Shown piece after piece: positions 51,136 to 60,512 of a DNA stretch of 64,000 bases. The notes beneath the pieces are model-generated. The model had not been told where the DNA came from. It saw nothing but the letters and a program-made list of their open reading frames with translations, and ran no database searches. A program made the position numbers and the translations under genes. Where the stretch lies: contig JANQPF010000009.1 of assembly GCA_028285415.1 (NCBI GenBank), positions 248,001 to 312,000 on the forward strand, given 5' to 3'. Numbering within the stretch: the first letter of the stretch is position 1; each line of letters begins with the position of its first letter. This DNA is from Pseudomonadales bacterium (GTDB lineage: Bacteria > Pseudomonadota > Gammaproteobacteria > Pseudomonadales > Azotimanducaceae).

Positions 51136-52152
51136 TTAAGCACTCTCCGGCAGCACGAGCACCTCGTTGAGGTTGCTCGTACCGCTGCCACCCGGCTTGG
51201 TCGCGCCGCCTATCACGTAGGCCCTGTTGTCAATCAATCCGGCGCCGATACCGTGCCTTGGCGTCAGCATATCTGGCTGCGACAGCCAAAGATCACGGCT
51301 CATCACATAGCGCCACACATTCGGGAATACTCTGGCCTCTGGCTGGAAAATCTCACCGCCGAAAACGATGAGACCGTCGTCTACCATCACGCTGGCGGTG
51401 CCCGCCTGTGGCAGCGGCAGTGGAGCCGCTTCGCGCCAGCGATCTGCTTTTCGATCGTATATCTCCGTCACCGCAAGATTGCCTTGCGCGGTGCGCCCTC
51501 CCGTCACAATCAGCTGATCGCCAAGCCACCCGCCGGTTGCGCTATTGCGCGCAGTTGGTATCGGTGCAGCTGGTTGCCATTCACCGCTAGCGTCCCATTG
51601 CCAGTGATCGGTGATCTCACTGTGGTCACTACGTTTGCTGTTTGCGCTGCCACGAGGGGATTGTCCCGTCACCAAGTGTACAACGCCGTCGGCATGACAG
51701 GCGAGAACACCTTCCGCCTGTGGCTTGGGCAGGACGCCAACGCTGATCCAACCTGCTTCCGTCAGCTCATGCACCGTGTCCCGCATGCGCCAGACGTCCG
51801 TGTAGCCTCCATTGAAACCGCCGATCATGAAGAGGCGCGTGCCGGTGCTCACCAACGCGGCATGGTGGCGATCTTCCGGCAGATCAGGCAGCGCATCCCA
51901 ACGATCCAATCGTGGATCGTAGGCATAACTCGCGCTCGTGAAGTACGGCACGCCGAGGCGCGCGGCGATGCCGCCAGCGACGTAGAGTCGGCCCCGGTGC
52001 ACGCAGCTGTAGAGTTCCTGGGTATTGATCGGCAACGGTGCGGCCGCTTGCCACGTAGCGCCGGTCACGTTTGCATCAAGCGTCTGACCGCGGCCAAGCG
52101 GGCTTGCCAGAATGGCAGCGCTTGCGAACAGACACTGACGACGGGAGAACAT
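51136..52152 (-). CDS. Kelch-repeat beta-propeller, Tat-exported
   Basis: 338 residues from ATG 52152. SRRQCLFASAAILASPLGRG is a Tat-like signal. At least five kelch blades are seen (GRLYVAGGIAAR, TRLFMIGGFNGGYTDVW, HLVTGQSPRG, DQLIVTGGRTAQGNLAVTEIYD, DGLIVFGGEIF, RAYVIGGATKPGG). Role unknown; periplasmic kelch proteins may bind sugars, or sialate. It is divergent from the TonB receptor with the Zur box 103 bases before its start. Confidence 0.85.
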   Translation of the reverse strand: MFSRRQCLFASAAILASPLGRGQTLDANVTGATWQAAAPLPINTQELYSCVHRGRLYVAGGIAARLGVPYFTSASYAYDPRLDRWDALPDLPEDRHHAALVSTGTRLFMIGGFNGGYTDVWRMRDTVHELTEAGWISVGVLPKPQAEGVLACHADGVVHLVTGQSPRGSANSKRSDHSEITDHWQWDASGEWQPAAPIPTARNSATGGWLGDQLIVTGGRTAQGNLAVTEIYDRKADRWREAAPLPLPQAGTASVMVDDGLIVFGGEIFQPEARVFPNVWRYVMSRDLWLSQPDMLTPRHGIGAGLIDNRAYVIGGATKPGGSGTSNLNEVLVLPESA

Positions 52153-52254
52153 CAGATGCGTGAACTTGATGTAGATCGAGTCACCGGGCTTCCTCTCAGG
52201 CAGATGAGGCAACGATGACAGTCCGACGTAGTTTCGGCAAGACCACACCAGATT

Positions 52255-52267
52255 GATATGTTATAAC
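52255..52267. promoter_or_regulatory. Zur-box candidate 4 (GATATGTTATAAC)
   Basis: The site lies about midway in the 220-base divergent gap, 103 bases from the kelch start and 105 bases from the TonB-receptor start. One arm has a single mismatch. The location makes the receptor a likely zinc-starvation gene. Confidence 0.75.
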
Positions 52268-52371
52268 GTCACCCCCCAGCAAAGACGAAACACCACCAAG
52301 CATCGCATCAGCCGATCGGTGTGAGGTGTTTACGGCTTGCCGGTATTTCAACCGTTGATAGAAAGAGTGAA

Positions 52372-54561
52372 ATGGACAAACACATCTCCAGGCCAGTGGC
52401 GCTCGCAATCGCGGCCGCTCTGGCAATACCCTGCACAGTGCCTGTCGCAGCAGAAACCGCCCCATCAAGCGACGATGAGACAATTGTCGAGGAAGTTTTT
52501 GTACTGGGTAAGCGCCGCGCTTATCAAGGCAACATCGACCCCCTCGAAAACCCAACTGCCGATCAACTGATCGATGAGGAACTGCTGCGCGAAGCTGGCG
52601 CCATCAGTCTGGACGATGCGTTGGATCTGTCGGCATCTGTCGCCCGCCAGAATAACTTTGGCGGCCTGTGGAACAGCTTTTCGGTTCGCGGCTTCTCAGG
52701 TGACATCAACCTGCCGAGCGGGTTTCTAGTCAACGGATTCAACGCGGGACGCGGATTCGCCGGTCCACGAGACATTGTCGGTATCGAGACCGTGGAGGTG
52801 CTCAAGGGGCCGCGCTCGGCACTTTTTGGTCGCGGTGAACCTGGCGGCACCGTTAACCTCGTTACCAAACGACCACAGTTCGAGAAAGGCGGTGACGTTC
52901 GCGCCACCTTCGGTCGCTGGGACCAGATGCGCTTCGAGGGCGATTTTCAGACCGTGGCGGGTTCGAACGACGAAATCGGTATCCGTTTCGTTGGATTCTA
53001 CGAGGACGCAGAGAGCTTCCGCGACACCGTCGAGACTGAAAAGCGCGGGCTGTATCCGTCGATTACCTGGGACATTGCCGATGCCACCAGCATCACCTAT
53101 GAGTTGGAGTACACCGAGCAGGAAATTCCCTTTGACCGCGGCGTTGTGTATGCCGACGCGTTCGGCTTCTCACCTCGCGATACCTTTGTGGGAGAGCCCG
53201 GAGACGGACCGATCGAAACTGAAGTGGTTGGGCATCAGTTGGAACTGCAGCACAACTTCTCCAACAACTGGAGCCTGCTTGCGGGGCTCGGCTACAGAGA
53301 TACATCATTTGAGGGCGACGCTTCCGAGCCAAATTTCGGCGGCCGACAGACTTATTTTCTCGATGGGCGCAACGTCTCCAGATTTTTCCGCGAGCGAGAC
53401 TTCGAATCGGACTACTTTGTCGCTCGCGCGGAAGTGGCCGGTGAATTCGAAGTGGGCTCTGTGCGTCACCGATTGCTGATCGGAGCTGACTATGACCGGT
53501 TCGAAAACAGCCTGTTCATTCTCCGTTACCGACCCGGCTCCGCAGGTACGGATGTCAGCCTCCTGGACCCCGAAGAGTTTCTACTCCTTGATGTCTTTAA
53601 TCCGGTCTACGGTCAATACGCACGACCCGTTCCCGGACCAAACACGGACAGAGAAGAGGACCTGGACGGGTTTGGTATCTACATCCAGGATCAGATTGAT
53701 CTCACGGATCAGCTGCAGATTCGACTGGGTCTGCGCTGGGACGATTTCGAGCAAGATCTCACCAACCTGCTGGCCTCCCCGGCAGCCACGACCAGTTCGT
53801 CCGACGACCGCATCTCTCCACAGTTCGGCGTCGTCTACCGAGTCAACGATGGAGTCAGTCTGTACGCTTCTTACGGCGAAGGCTTCCGCCAACAGACCGG
53901 CTCCGATTTCCAGGGCAATCAGTTTGACCCCAACATCACGGAGTCAGCCGAAATTGGATTGAAGCTGGATCTGGCTCAGTTTTCCGAAGGCATTTCAGGC
54001 TCACTGACCGTGGCACTCTTCGACGTCGAGCAGAGCAACATACTGGTCAACGACGACCGAGACTTTGTCACCGGCTTTTTCTCTATCGATGCGGGTGAAG
54101 CTGAGAGCCAGGGCATTGAGATTGACGCGGACGTTGCGTTCGAGAACGGATTCAACGTCTGGTTTTCCTACGCCTTCACAGACGCCGAATACACGACAAG
54201 CAATCCCGACGCCGACGGATTTGGCGTAATCGAAAAAGGCGATCCGTTGATCAACTCGCCGGAACACCAGCTGAGCCTGCAGATCAGCCAGCGTTTCGAA
54301 GTTGGCGGTATGCCTGCGCAAGTTGGTGCTGGTGTTCAATACACTGATGAACGCGCCGGTTTTGTTACGTCTGACTTCGAACTGCCTGACTACACCATCG
54401 CAAGGTTTTTTGGACAGATCGAGCCGACTGACCGACTTACGCTGCGCTTCGACCTGGACAACGCGTTCGATGAGACGTTCTACACGAACTCATTTGCGGA
54501 CGTCTGGGTAGGACCGGGCACGCCCCGTCGCTGGCGCCTAACCGCGGCATATTCGTTTTAA
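52372..54561 (+). CDS. TonB-dependent outer-membrane receptor
   Basis: 729 residues from ATG 52372. Signal peptide (ALAIAAALAIPCTVPVAA), TonB-box-like ETIVEEVFVLG, plug domain (SFSVRGFSGDINLPSGFLVNG, IETVEVLKGPRSALFGRGEPGGTVN) and a 22-strand barrel ending AYSF. The plug text is of the siderophore-receptor class. With the Zur-type box upstream it may import a zinc-chelate rather than, or as well as, a ferric siderophore. Terminator at 54569 follows. Confidence 0.92.
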   Translation: MDKHISRPVALAIAAALAIPCTVPVAAETAPSSDDETIVEEVFVLGKRRAYQGNIDPLENPTADQLIDEELLREAGAISLDDALDLSASVARQNNFGGLWNSFSVRGFSGDINLPSGFLVNGFNAGRGFAGPRDIVGIETVEVLKGPRSALFGRGEPGGTVNLVTKRPQFEKGGDVRATFGRWDQMRFEGDFQTVAGSNDEIGIRFVGFYEDAESFRDTVETEKRGLYPSITWDIADATSITYELEYTEQEIPFDRGVVYADAFGFSPRDTFVGEPGDGPIETEVVGHQLELQHNFSNNWSLLAGLGYRDTSFEGDASEPNFGGRQTYFLDGRNVSRFFRERDFESDYFVARAEVAGEFEVGSVRHRLLIGADYDRFENSLFILRYRPGSAGTDVSLLDPEEFLLLDVFNPVYGQYARPVPGPNTDREEDLDGFGIYIQDQIDLTDQLQIRLGLRWDDFEQDLTNLLASPAATTSSSDDRISPQFGVVYRVNDGVSLYASYGEGFRQQTGSDFQGNQFDPNITESAEIGLKLDLAQFSEGISGSLTVALFDVEQSNILVNDDRDFVTGFFSIDAGEAESQGIEIDADVAFENGFNVWFSYAFTDAEYTTSNPDADGFGVIEKGDPLINSPEHQLSLQISQRFEVGGMPAQVGAGVQYTDERAGFVTSDFELPDYTIARFFGQIEPTDRLTLRFDLDNAFDETFYTNSFADVWVGPGTPRRWRLTAAYSF

Positions 54562-54568
54562 ACTGGAC

Positions 54569-54606
54569 GCGAGGCGTAGCACTCGGGTACTACGCCTCGC
54601 TTGTTG
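54569..54606 (+). terminator. Strong intrinsic terminator after TonB receptor
   Basis: GCGAGGCGTAG and CTACGCCTCGC form a perfect 11-bp stem with a 10-base loop, followed by TTGTTG. It lies eight bases after the receptor stop and separates it from the next gene. Confidence 0.75.
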
Positions 54607-54615
54607 AACTGACGG

Positions 54616-55782
54616 GTGAAAGCCGTGTCCGGAGAAAATCCCCCTGCCCGTATCGCGTCGATCGACATCGTACGTGGTCTTGTCATCCTGCTGATGATGC
54701 TGGACCACGTTCGCGAGCGTTTTTACATGCATGTGCGCACGGGCGATCCGATCCATGACCACATCGATCCGGACCTCTTTTTCACGCGTTTTCTGACCCA
54801 CTTTTGCGCGCCGATATTCATCTTCCTGGCAGGATTGTCGGCATGGTTGTACGCACACCCCCGTCCCGACGAGCAGAGATCACCCTCCGGTTTTCTGTTC
54901 AAACGGGGTTTGGTCATCATCGCCATCGAGGTTGTTCTTTATTACTTCGTCTGGGTCGACAGCTATCCCTCGTTTCTCTTCCTGCAAGTGCTCTTCACCA
55001 TTGGCGCATGCATGGTCCTGCTTGCCGGCGCATGCCGCCTCAACTACTGGTGGATCGGCGGCCTCGGTTTCTTGATCGTCTTTGGACACAACCTTCTGGA
55101 GCCAATTCACTTCGAACCCGGTGAGTTCGGCTACATACCCTGGACCATTCTCCACGATCCGGGTGAACTGGGTCAGATTGGCCCCTTGACGATCTCGTTG
55201 TCTTATCCGGTGCTGCCTTGGTTCGGCGTCATTCTTCTCGGTTACTTCGCGGGACCGCTTTACGCTCGAGTGATGACCGTATCGACACGACGTAAATATC
55301 TTGTCGGGATCGGCCTGGCATGTCTCGCGCTGCTGCTGTTGCTGAGAGGCTTGAATCTCTACGGGGAGACGCTCCCTTGGACCGTGCAGGACGACGTTGT
55401 GCGAACACTAATGTCCTTCCTGAACTATACAAAATACCCGCCGTCGCTCGATTTTCTGCTCGTCACATTGGGCATCGGGTTACTGGTGCTGGCGTGGATC
55501 GAATCGTTCCGCAGCTCTATCAAGATACTGGATGCCATACGGGACTTCGGCTCCGTTCCGATGTTCATCTACATTCTGCATCTGTATGTCTTATTGGTCG
55601 CATACTGGATTCTGTATCTGCTATTCGGCCCGACACACGGGGATCGGTTCGGTCTGGATGGCGTTGGCTCGATCTGGGTTGGCGCAATCCTGCTGATACT
55701 TGTGCACTATCCCATCGCAAAGTACTTTGCAACATACAAACATAACAACAAACACAGACGACCCTGGCTGAGTTACCTATGA
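54616..55782 (+). CDS. DUF1624 / heparan-alpha-glucosaminide acetyltransferase-like membrane protein
   Basis: 388 residues. RIASIDIVRGLVILLMMLDHVRE near the start is the DUF1624/HGSNAT signature, with the active His in LDH and about ten transmembrane helices. The family acetylates sugars or other acceptors across the membrane. GTG 54616 or 54625 may be the start. It shares ATGA with the following ABC ATPase gene, so it belongs to the ABC operon; it might modify the cargo of that transporter. Confidence 0.82.
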   Translation: MKAVSGENPPARIASIDIVRGLVILLMMLDHVRERFYMHVRTGDPIHDHIDPDLFFTRFLTHFCAPIFIFLAGLSAWLYAHPRPDEQRSPSGFLFKRGLVIIAIEVVLYYFVWVDSYPSFLFLQVLFTIGACMVLLAGACRLNYWWIGGLGFLIVFGHNLLEPIHFEPGEFGYIPWTILHDPGELGQIGPLTISLSYPVLPWFGVILLGYFAGPLYARVMTVSTRRKYLVGIGLACLALLLLLRGLNLYGETLPWTVQDDVVRTLMSFLNYTKYPPSLDFLLVTLGIGLLVLAWIESFRSSIKILDAIRDFGSVPMFIYILHLYVLLVAYWILYLLFGPTHGDRFGLDGVGSIWVGAILLILVHYPIAKYFATYKHNNKHRRPWLSYL

Positions 55783-56510
55783 ACAGTTCGCCCCCAAAAC
55801 CCGTTTTGACAGCGGAAAGCTTGACCGTCGATCGCGGCGGTCACCAGGTGCTGAGCGGCGTGGAGTTCAGCATCGCGCAGGGCGAGATCTTCGCTCTGCT
55901 CGGTGGCAATGGCGCGGGTAAGTCGACCACGCTACTCACCTTCCTTGGTTTCGTCACCCCAACGAGCGGCGTCGCAAGAGTGAACGGTCAGTCCGTCCAC
56001 GAAGACATCAAGGCGATACACAAACAGGTCGCTTATCTGCCTGAGGCTGCCAACCTGTATCCTCACCTGAACGCCCGGGAGAATCTCGACTACTTCCTCT
56101 CCCTGGCAAAGGCAGATAACAGCCGCGCTCGAATCGACAGCGCGCTGGACATGGTAGGCCTTGCAGCCAGCGCCAGAGACCGTCGTCTGGAGGCCTACTC
56201 CAAGGGCATGCGACAAAAAGTCGGCATTGCGCTGGCAATCCTGCGCGATGCCCCTATTTTGCTGCTGGATGAGCCGACATCCGGCCTCGACCCGGTTGCA
56301 ATAGATGAGTTTAACAGCCTCGTCGTTGCGCTCGCCGGCGAGGGGACGACGGTTCTCATGGTCACCCACGACGTCTACGGGGCGTGTCAGGTAGCACGCC
56401 ACATCGGTCTCTTGCAGAAAGGTCAGATGGTTGGCGATTTTCGAGCCTCCGCTGGCAATCCCATTTCCGCGGACGAGGTACATCGAAAGTTCACGGAGAG
56501 TCACCTGTGA
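55779..56510 (+). CDS. ABC transporter ATP-binding protein, ABC-2 type
   Basis: 243 residues: Walker A GGNGAGKST, signature AYSKGMRQKVGIALA (YSKGM form, as in NosF/CcmA-like exporters), Walker B ILLLDEPTSGLD and switch His in VTHD. It starts on the last bases of the DUF1624 gene and overlaps the first permease by 1-4 bases. Partner of the two permeases that follow. Confidence 0.93.
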   Translation: MNSSPPKPVLTAESLTVDRGGHQVLSGVEFSIAQGEIFALLGGNGAGKSTTLLTFLGFVTPTSGVARVNGQSVHEDIKAIHKQVAYLPEAANLYPHLNARENLDYFLSLAKADNSRARIDSALDMVGLAASARDRRLEAYSKGMRQKVGIALAILRDAPILLLDEPTSGLDPVAIDEFNSLVVALAGEGTTVLMVTHDVYGACQVARHIGLLQKGQMVGDFRASAGNPISADEVHRKFTESHL

Positions 56511-57964
56511 TGGACAAAGCCGCGGTGGTGCGCATCGCACGGGAAGAATGGCGTTTCTGGCTGCGTTCCAGGACGGCTGTAGCAGCTGCCGCTGTGGTTT
56601 TTATACTGGTGATCACCTCGCTCGTTTCAACCGCCATCCGTATCGAGACCGAACGAGAGGCACGCCTTCAGCTTCAAGCAATCGCCGAAGAGACTTTTCG
56701 CAGCCAGCCGGCACGTCATCCCCATCGGATGATCCACTACGGGCACTACGTATTCCGGGCCCCAGCGCCCCTCGCCACAGCGGACCCGGGCGTTGACCCG
56801 TATACGGGAACGGTCATGTTTCTCGAAGGCCACAAACAGAATTCGGCGACGTTCTCACCCCGATACACACAAGCCGATGCCGGGCCATACGCGTTCTTAT
56901 CTCCCGCGCTGACTTACCAGCTGCTCGTGCCGCTCCTATTGATTGTGGTCGGCTTTGCCTGCCTCGCGCGCGAGCGCGAAACGCGTACCGACCAGCTGGT
57001 GTTCACAATGGCCGTCAATCCGGGCTCGTTCTGGCTGGGCAAATCCCTGGCGCTGGCAGCGCTGGCTTTTGCAACTCTGGTGCCACTGGGATTCGTCGCG
57101 GGCAACGCCTGGCTCCAGGGTGAGAACGGATGGATTGCGTTGACCTTCTGGCTGGGATACGCGGTATATCTCTTGTGCTGGGTGTTTTTGATCACAGCGT
57201 GCTCGGTGTGGAGCAAGCGCGCCTCGACATCATTGCTGGCCCTGCTCGCCTGTTGGATGGTGTTGAACGTGTTGTTGCCACGCATCGCCAGCAGCGCAGC
57301 AGACGCCTGGGCGCCGCTCGCCGGGAAAGTGCAGAGTGACCTGGAGATCGCCCGCGAGTTGCGAGACGTCGGCGATGGACACAACGCCAATGACCCTTCG
57401 TTCGCAAAGCTGCGGGCGCAGCTGTTAGCTCAGTATGATGTGTCCAGCGTCGAGGAGCTGCCGATCAATTTCCGCGGTGTCGTTGCAGAAGCCGCTGAGG
57501 AAGAGCTGACGGAAACTCTGAATCGATTCGCGGATCGACGGTTCGATCAGGAACTTGCACAGGCAGAACTCGCCAACGCTTTCAGCCTGCTGTCCCCCTA
57601 CCTCGCGCTGAAGTCGTTTTCCATCACAACAGCCAGCACCAATATCGGACAACATCACCTGTTCCTGCGATCTGCTGAAGCTTTGCGTTTCTCGTTTGTG
57701 CAGAGTCTGAACAAGGTACATGCAGAAGTGCTTACCTACGCAGACGACGTGAATCGCAGCGTCGACCAGCAATCTGAGCAGCGCACACGCGTAGATGCGC
57801 ATCACTGGCGCGTCCTGGAAGACTTTGACTGGGAGCCTGCAAGCGTCAGTGATCGACTTTCGGGCAGCTTACCTTTCTTCGGAATGCTGCTGATGTGGGC
57901 GCTTGCCGCCTCCATCCTGGGTTGGATCGGAACATCACGCGGAGCATGGTCGCAGGATGGGTAA
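56510..57964 (+). CDS. ABC-2 permease with large periplasmic domain (DUF3526-like)
   Basis: 484 residues from ATG 56510 (GTG 56507 is also possible; both follow GGAGAG). First helix at about 22-42, then about 100 residues of periplasmic text with FRSQPARHPHRMIHYG, helices at about 140-160, 190-210, 220-245 and 255-275, a second periplasmic part and a last helix near the end. ERETRTDQLVFTMAVNP after the second helix is typical of ABC-2 permeases. Paired with the next gene, it may export or import a metal-chelate or peptide; direction unknown. Confidence 0.83.
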   Translation: MDKAAVVRIAREEWRFWLRSRTAVAAAAVVFILVITSLVSTAIRIETEREARLQLQAIAEETFRSQPARHPHRMIHYGHYVFRAPAPLATADPGVDPYTGTVMFLEGHKQNSATFSPRYTQADAGPYAFLSPALTYQLLVPLLLIVVGFACLARERETRTDQLVFTMAVNPGSFWLGKSLALAALAFATLVPLGFVAGNAWLQGENGWIALTFWLGYAVYLLCWVFLITACSVWSKRASTSLLALLACWMVLNVLLPRIASSAADAWAPLAGKVQSDLEIARELRDVGDGHNANDPSFAKLRAQLLAQYDVSSVEELPINFRGVVAEAAEEELTETLNRFADRRFDQELAQAELANAFSLLSPYLALKSFSITTASTNIGQHHLFLRSAEALRFSFVQSLNKVHAEVLTYADDVNRSVDQQSEQRTRVDAHHWRVLEDFDWEPASVSDRLSGSLPFFGMLLMWALAASILGWIGTSRGAWSQDG

Positions 57965-59207
57965 CCTTGCACTCGAAGTTCGCTATGCGCTAAGAGAGCG
58001 CGTGGTAATCGCGTCACTCGTACTCGCATTCGCGATGGCTTCGTATGCAGTGATCACGGGCAAACTCGAAGTCGACGAGCAGCGCTCTGAAATCTCCACC
58101 CTCGTCCGCGAAACCGAGTCCGATCAGGATCACGTCCTGGGTCAACAGCCGGACGCTGGTGGCGCTGCCTACTACGTACATCACGTCACCTACCAACCAC
58201 CTTCAGCGCTCGCGTTTGCCGCCCTCGGCTCGCGCGGAGAGCTGCCGTGGCAACACAGGGTGCGCATGCTCGCGCTGGAGGGTCAGATCTACGAAACAGA
58301 CGCCGGCAATCCGGCGCTGTCGCGATTGGGGCGACTGGATTTTGCATTTCTGACATCCGTGCTGCTACCGCTCATCCTGATTCTGCTGCTCTACGATCTC
58401 GACGGCCGGGAGCGGCGCGATGGCCGGTACGAGCTACTGAGCGCAACGAGCGCTTCAAAAGGCAGCCCCTTCTTCGTCAAAGCGGGCGCCCGCACCCTGC
58501 TACTGTTCGCCGCCTCAGCAACCCCATTTGCCGTTATGGCAGCGTTTGTCAGCGCGCCACTTGGGCCGAGCCTGGTCGTCGCAGCCGTAGTCGCTCTGCA
58601 TCTGTGTTTCTGGCTGGTGATTTGTAGACTGGTCGCGGTCCGGTTCACACAAGCCTCGTCGTCCGCAACGGTGCTGCTGGCTGGGTGGCTGCTGTTTTCG
58701 ATGGCTGTCCCTGCCGCTGCTCGCATTGTGGTCGAGTCTTCCGTCCCGGTACCTGCAGGGGGCGAACTTCTGCTTGCGCAACGAGAAGCCGTCAACGACG
58801 CCTGGGACCTACCCAAGGCAGACACCATGGAGCCGTTCGTCGCGTCCCACCCGGAGTGGCGTGACCACGCCGAGGTGACGCAGCCGTTCGAATGGAAGTG
58901 GTACTACGCTTTCCAGCAGATGGGAGATGAGTTCGTTGCATCAGAGTCAGCGCAGCTTCGCGCAGGCATTACCCGCCGGGACAACCTGATGGGCGTGGCC
59001 GCGCTGCTGTCACCGCCGCTGGCGACCGAACGTTGGCTCACTCGTCTTGCTGCGACTGACCGAGCCCATCATCAGCGCTACATTCAATGCGTGCGAGGTT
59101 TTCATGCAGCGTTGCGCGAGTTTCACTATCCCATGCTGTTCGGGGCGAGCGAATACTCCCCCGAGAAGATGGCTGGATTACCGAAGTATCAACCCTGCGA
59201 TGAATAA
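57957..59207 (+). CDS. ABC-2 permease, second subunit (DUF3526-like)
   Basis: 416 residues from ATG 57957, overlapping the first permease by eight bases. Same plan: helix near 15-35, periplasmic segment with YYVHHVTYQPPSALAF, helices near 125-145, 175-195, 200-225, 240-260, then a soluble part and ending YQPCDE. DLDGRERRDGRYELLSATSA is the ABC-2 cytoplasmic loop. The two would form a heterodimer with the ATPase. It ends one base before the convergent PepSY gene. Confidence 0.82.
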   Translation: MGNLALEVRYALRERVVIASLVLAFAMASYAVITGKLEVDEQRSEISTLVRETESDQDHVLGQQPDAGGAAYYVHHVTYQPPSALAFAALGSRGELPWQHRVRMLALEGQIYETDAGNPALSRLGRLDFAFLTSVLLPLILILLLYDLDGRERRDGRYELLSATSASKGSPFFVKAGARTLLLFAASATPFAVMAAFVSAPLGPSLVVAAVVALHLCFWLVICRLVAVRFTQASSSATVLLAGWLLFSMAVPAAARIVVESSVPVPAGGELLLAQREAVNDAWDLPKADTMEPFVASHPEWRDHAEVTQPFEWKWYYAFQQMGDEFVASESAQLRAGITRRDNLMGVAALLSPPLATERWLTRLAATDRAHHQRYIQCVRGFHAALREFHYPMLFGASEYSPEKMAGLPKYQPCDE

Positions 59208-59208
59208 G

Positions 59209-60375
59209 TCAGCGCCTGCTCACCTCTTCCTGTTGCCAGCCAACGCCTCTGAACCGTTTTTGTCGACGTTTCCGTAGAAATATCCAAACTCCTGTCACGG
59301 AGACAACGGCCAGTCCGATGCCCGTGACAAAGATAACCAATCGCCCGAGCATACCGAACGCCTGGCCCGAATGAAGGGGAAACTGCCAGTCAACAACAAG
59401 ATCACCAACGGTACCTTCACCCACAATGCGCATGTGGCGGATACTACCATCGCCGTTGACGTAAACATGTCCGGACGGCGTATCCCGGGACAAATCGCGA
59501 TCGGTGTAGAAAGCCACCGCGTAGTAGCCCGCTCGCTCGCTCCACGACACGTAGTCAAGGGCATCCACGTCGACTCCTTTCGACGTAAGCGTCGCACGAC
59601 CTGAAGCTATCGCCTCAGCATAGTCGATACGTCGATCAACCGCCGGTGCAACCGGCTTCTCTTCATACGGCTGCCTGGTGATGGTGGAAAACGCGTTCAC
59701 GACCGGAACGAATGCCTCGTAATACAGGTTGAAGTACACACCAGTGGTCGCAAGCACGACAAATACCGGAGTCAACCACAACCCTACCGCGCGGTGCAGG
59801 TCGTATCCGATCCGGCGTCGGGCGATGAACCAGGCGCCTTTCCAGCCACCCCATGAGAACGATCTGGGCGTCGTCAGATACCAGGCTATGAGCGAATCGA
59901 GTAGCCAGATGATCGCCACCACCCCGAGAAACTTGGTGACCAGCTGGCCCGCGGTCAGCGAATAGTGAAACTGATAAATCCACGGGATGATCTCCGCACG
60001 CTTGGTCAGCTCCGGAGAAATTGTATTGCGCAGCCCCAGGACCTCACCGCTTCCCGTATCAACCAGGAGCTGGTTGCCTCGAACGATGCCGGTGACATAA
60101 GCGATTGCGCTTCGATCCGGCAACCGCGGGAAGACGAGGAAGCTAAGGCTTGCGTTCTGCGCACCAGATTCGACGAGGTACGCTTCAATGCGCTCGACCA
60201 GGAGGTGTGGTGCGAGCGGTTCAATCTGGCCTCTATTCTTGAGTAGTTCAGGATTCAGAGCAGCGTCCAGCTCCTCTTCCCAGACCAGAACCGCACCTGT
60301 CAGGCCGAGCAGAAACAGAAATGGTGCTGCGCCGAGACCAATGGCCCGATGCAGACGCAGTACCGAGAAGCGCAC
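59209..60375 (-). CDS. PepSY-associated TM protein (iron-reductase-like)
   Basis: 388 residues: LRLHRAIGLGAAPFLFLLGLTGAVLVWEEE at the N-terminus is the PepSY_TM hallmark, with further helices near 140-170, 195-220 and 345-370 and a periplasmic part that holds a PepSY domain. Conserved His are in LHRAIG, QFHYSLTAG, YDLHRAVG and FPLHSGQAF, probable haem ligands. Such proteins sit by siderophore TonB receptors and reduce ferric chelates at the inner membrane. It is convergent with the ABC operon and divergent from the spermidine-synthase-like gene. Confidence 0.87.
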   Translation of the reverse strand: MRFSVLRLHRAIGLGAAPFLFLLGLTGAVLVWEEELDAALNPELLKNRGQIEPLAPHLLVERIEAYLVESGAQNASLSFLVFPRLPDRSAIAYVTGIVRGNQLLVDTGSGEVLGLRNTISPELTKRAEIIPWIYQFHYSLTAGQLVTKFLGVVAIIWLLDSLIAWYLTTPRSFSWGGWKGAWFIARRRIGYDLHRAVGLWLTPVFVVLATTGVYFNLYYEAFVPVVNAFSTITRQPYEEKPVAPAVDRRIDYAEAIASGRATLTSKGVDVDALDYVSWSERAGYYAVAFYTDRDLSRDTPSGHVYVNGDGSIRHMRIVGEGTVGDLVVDWQFPLHSGQAFGMLGRLVIFVTGIGLAVVSVTGVWIFLRKRRQKRFRGVGWQQEEVSRR

Positions 60376-60512
60376 GTTTCACGTCCGATGATTTGCAAAC
60401 CCAAACCTAACATCGACCCTCACCTGACTACCAGGATAGATGTCGATACACGCGCCGGTTATGCTTTCCATCCAAACAGCTTTCCCAACAACAAAGGTAG
60501 CAACCGCTCGAT

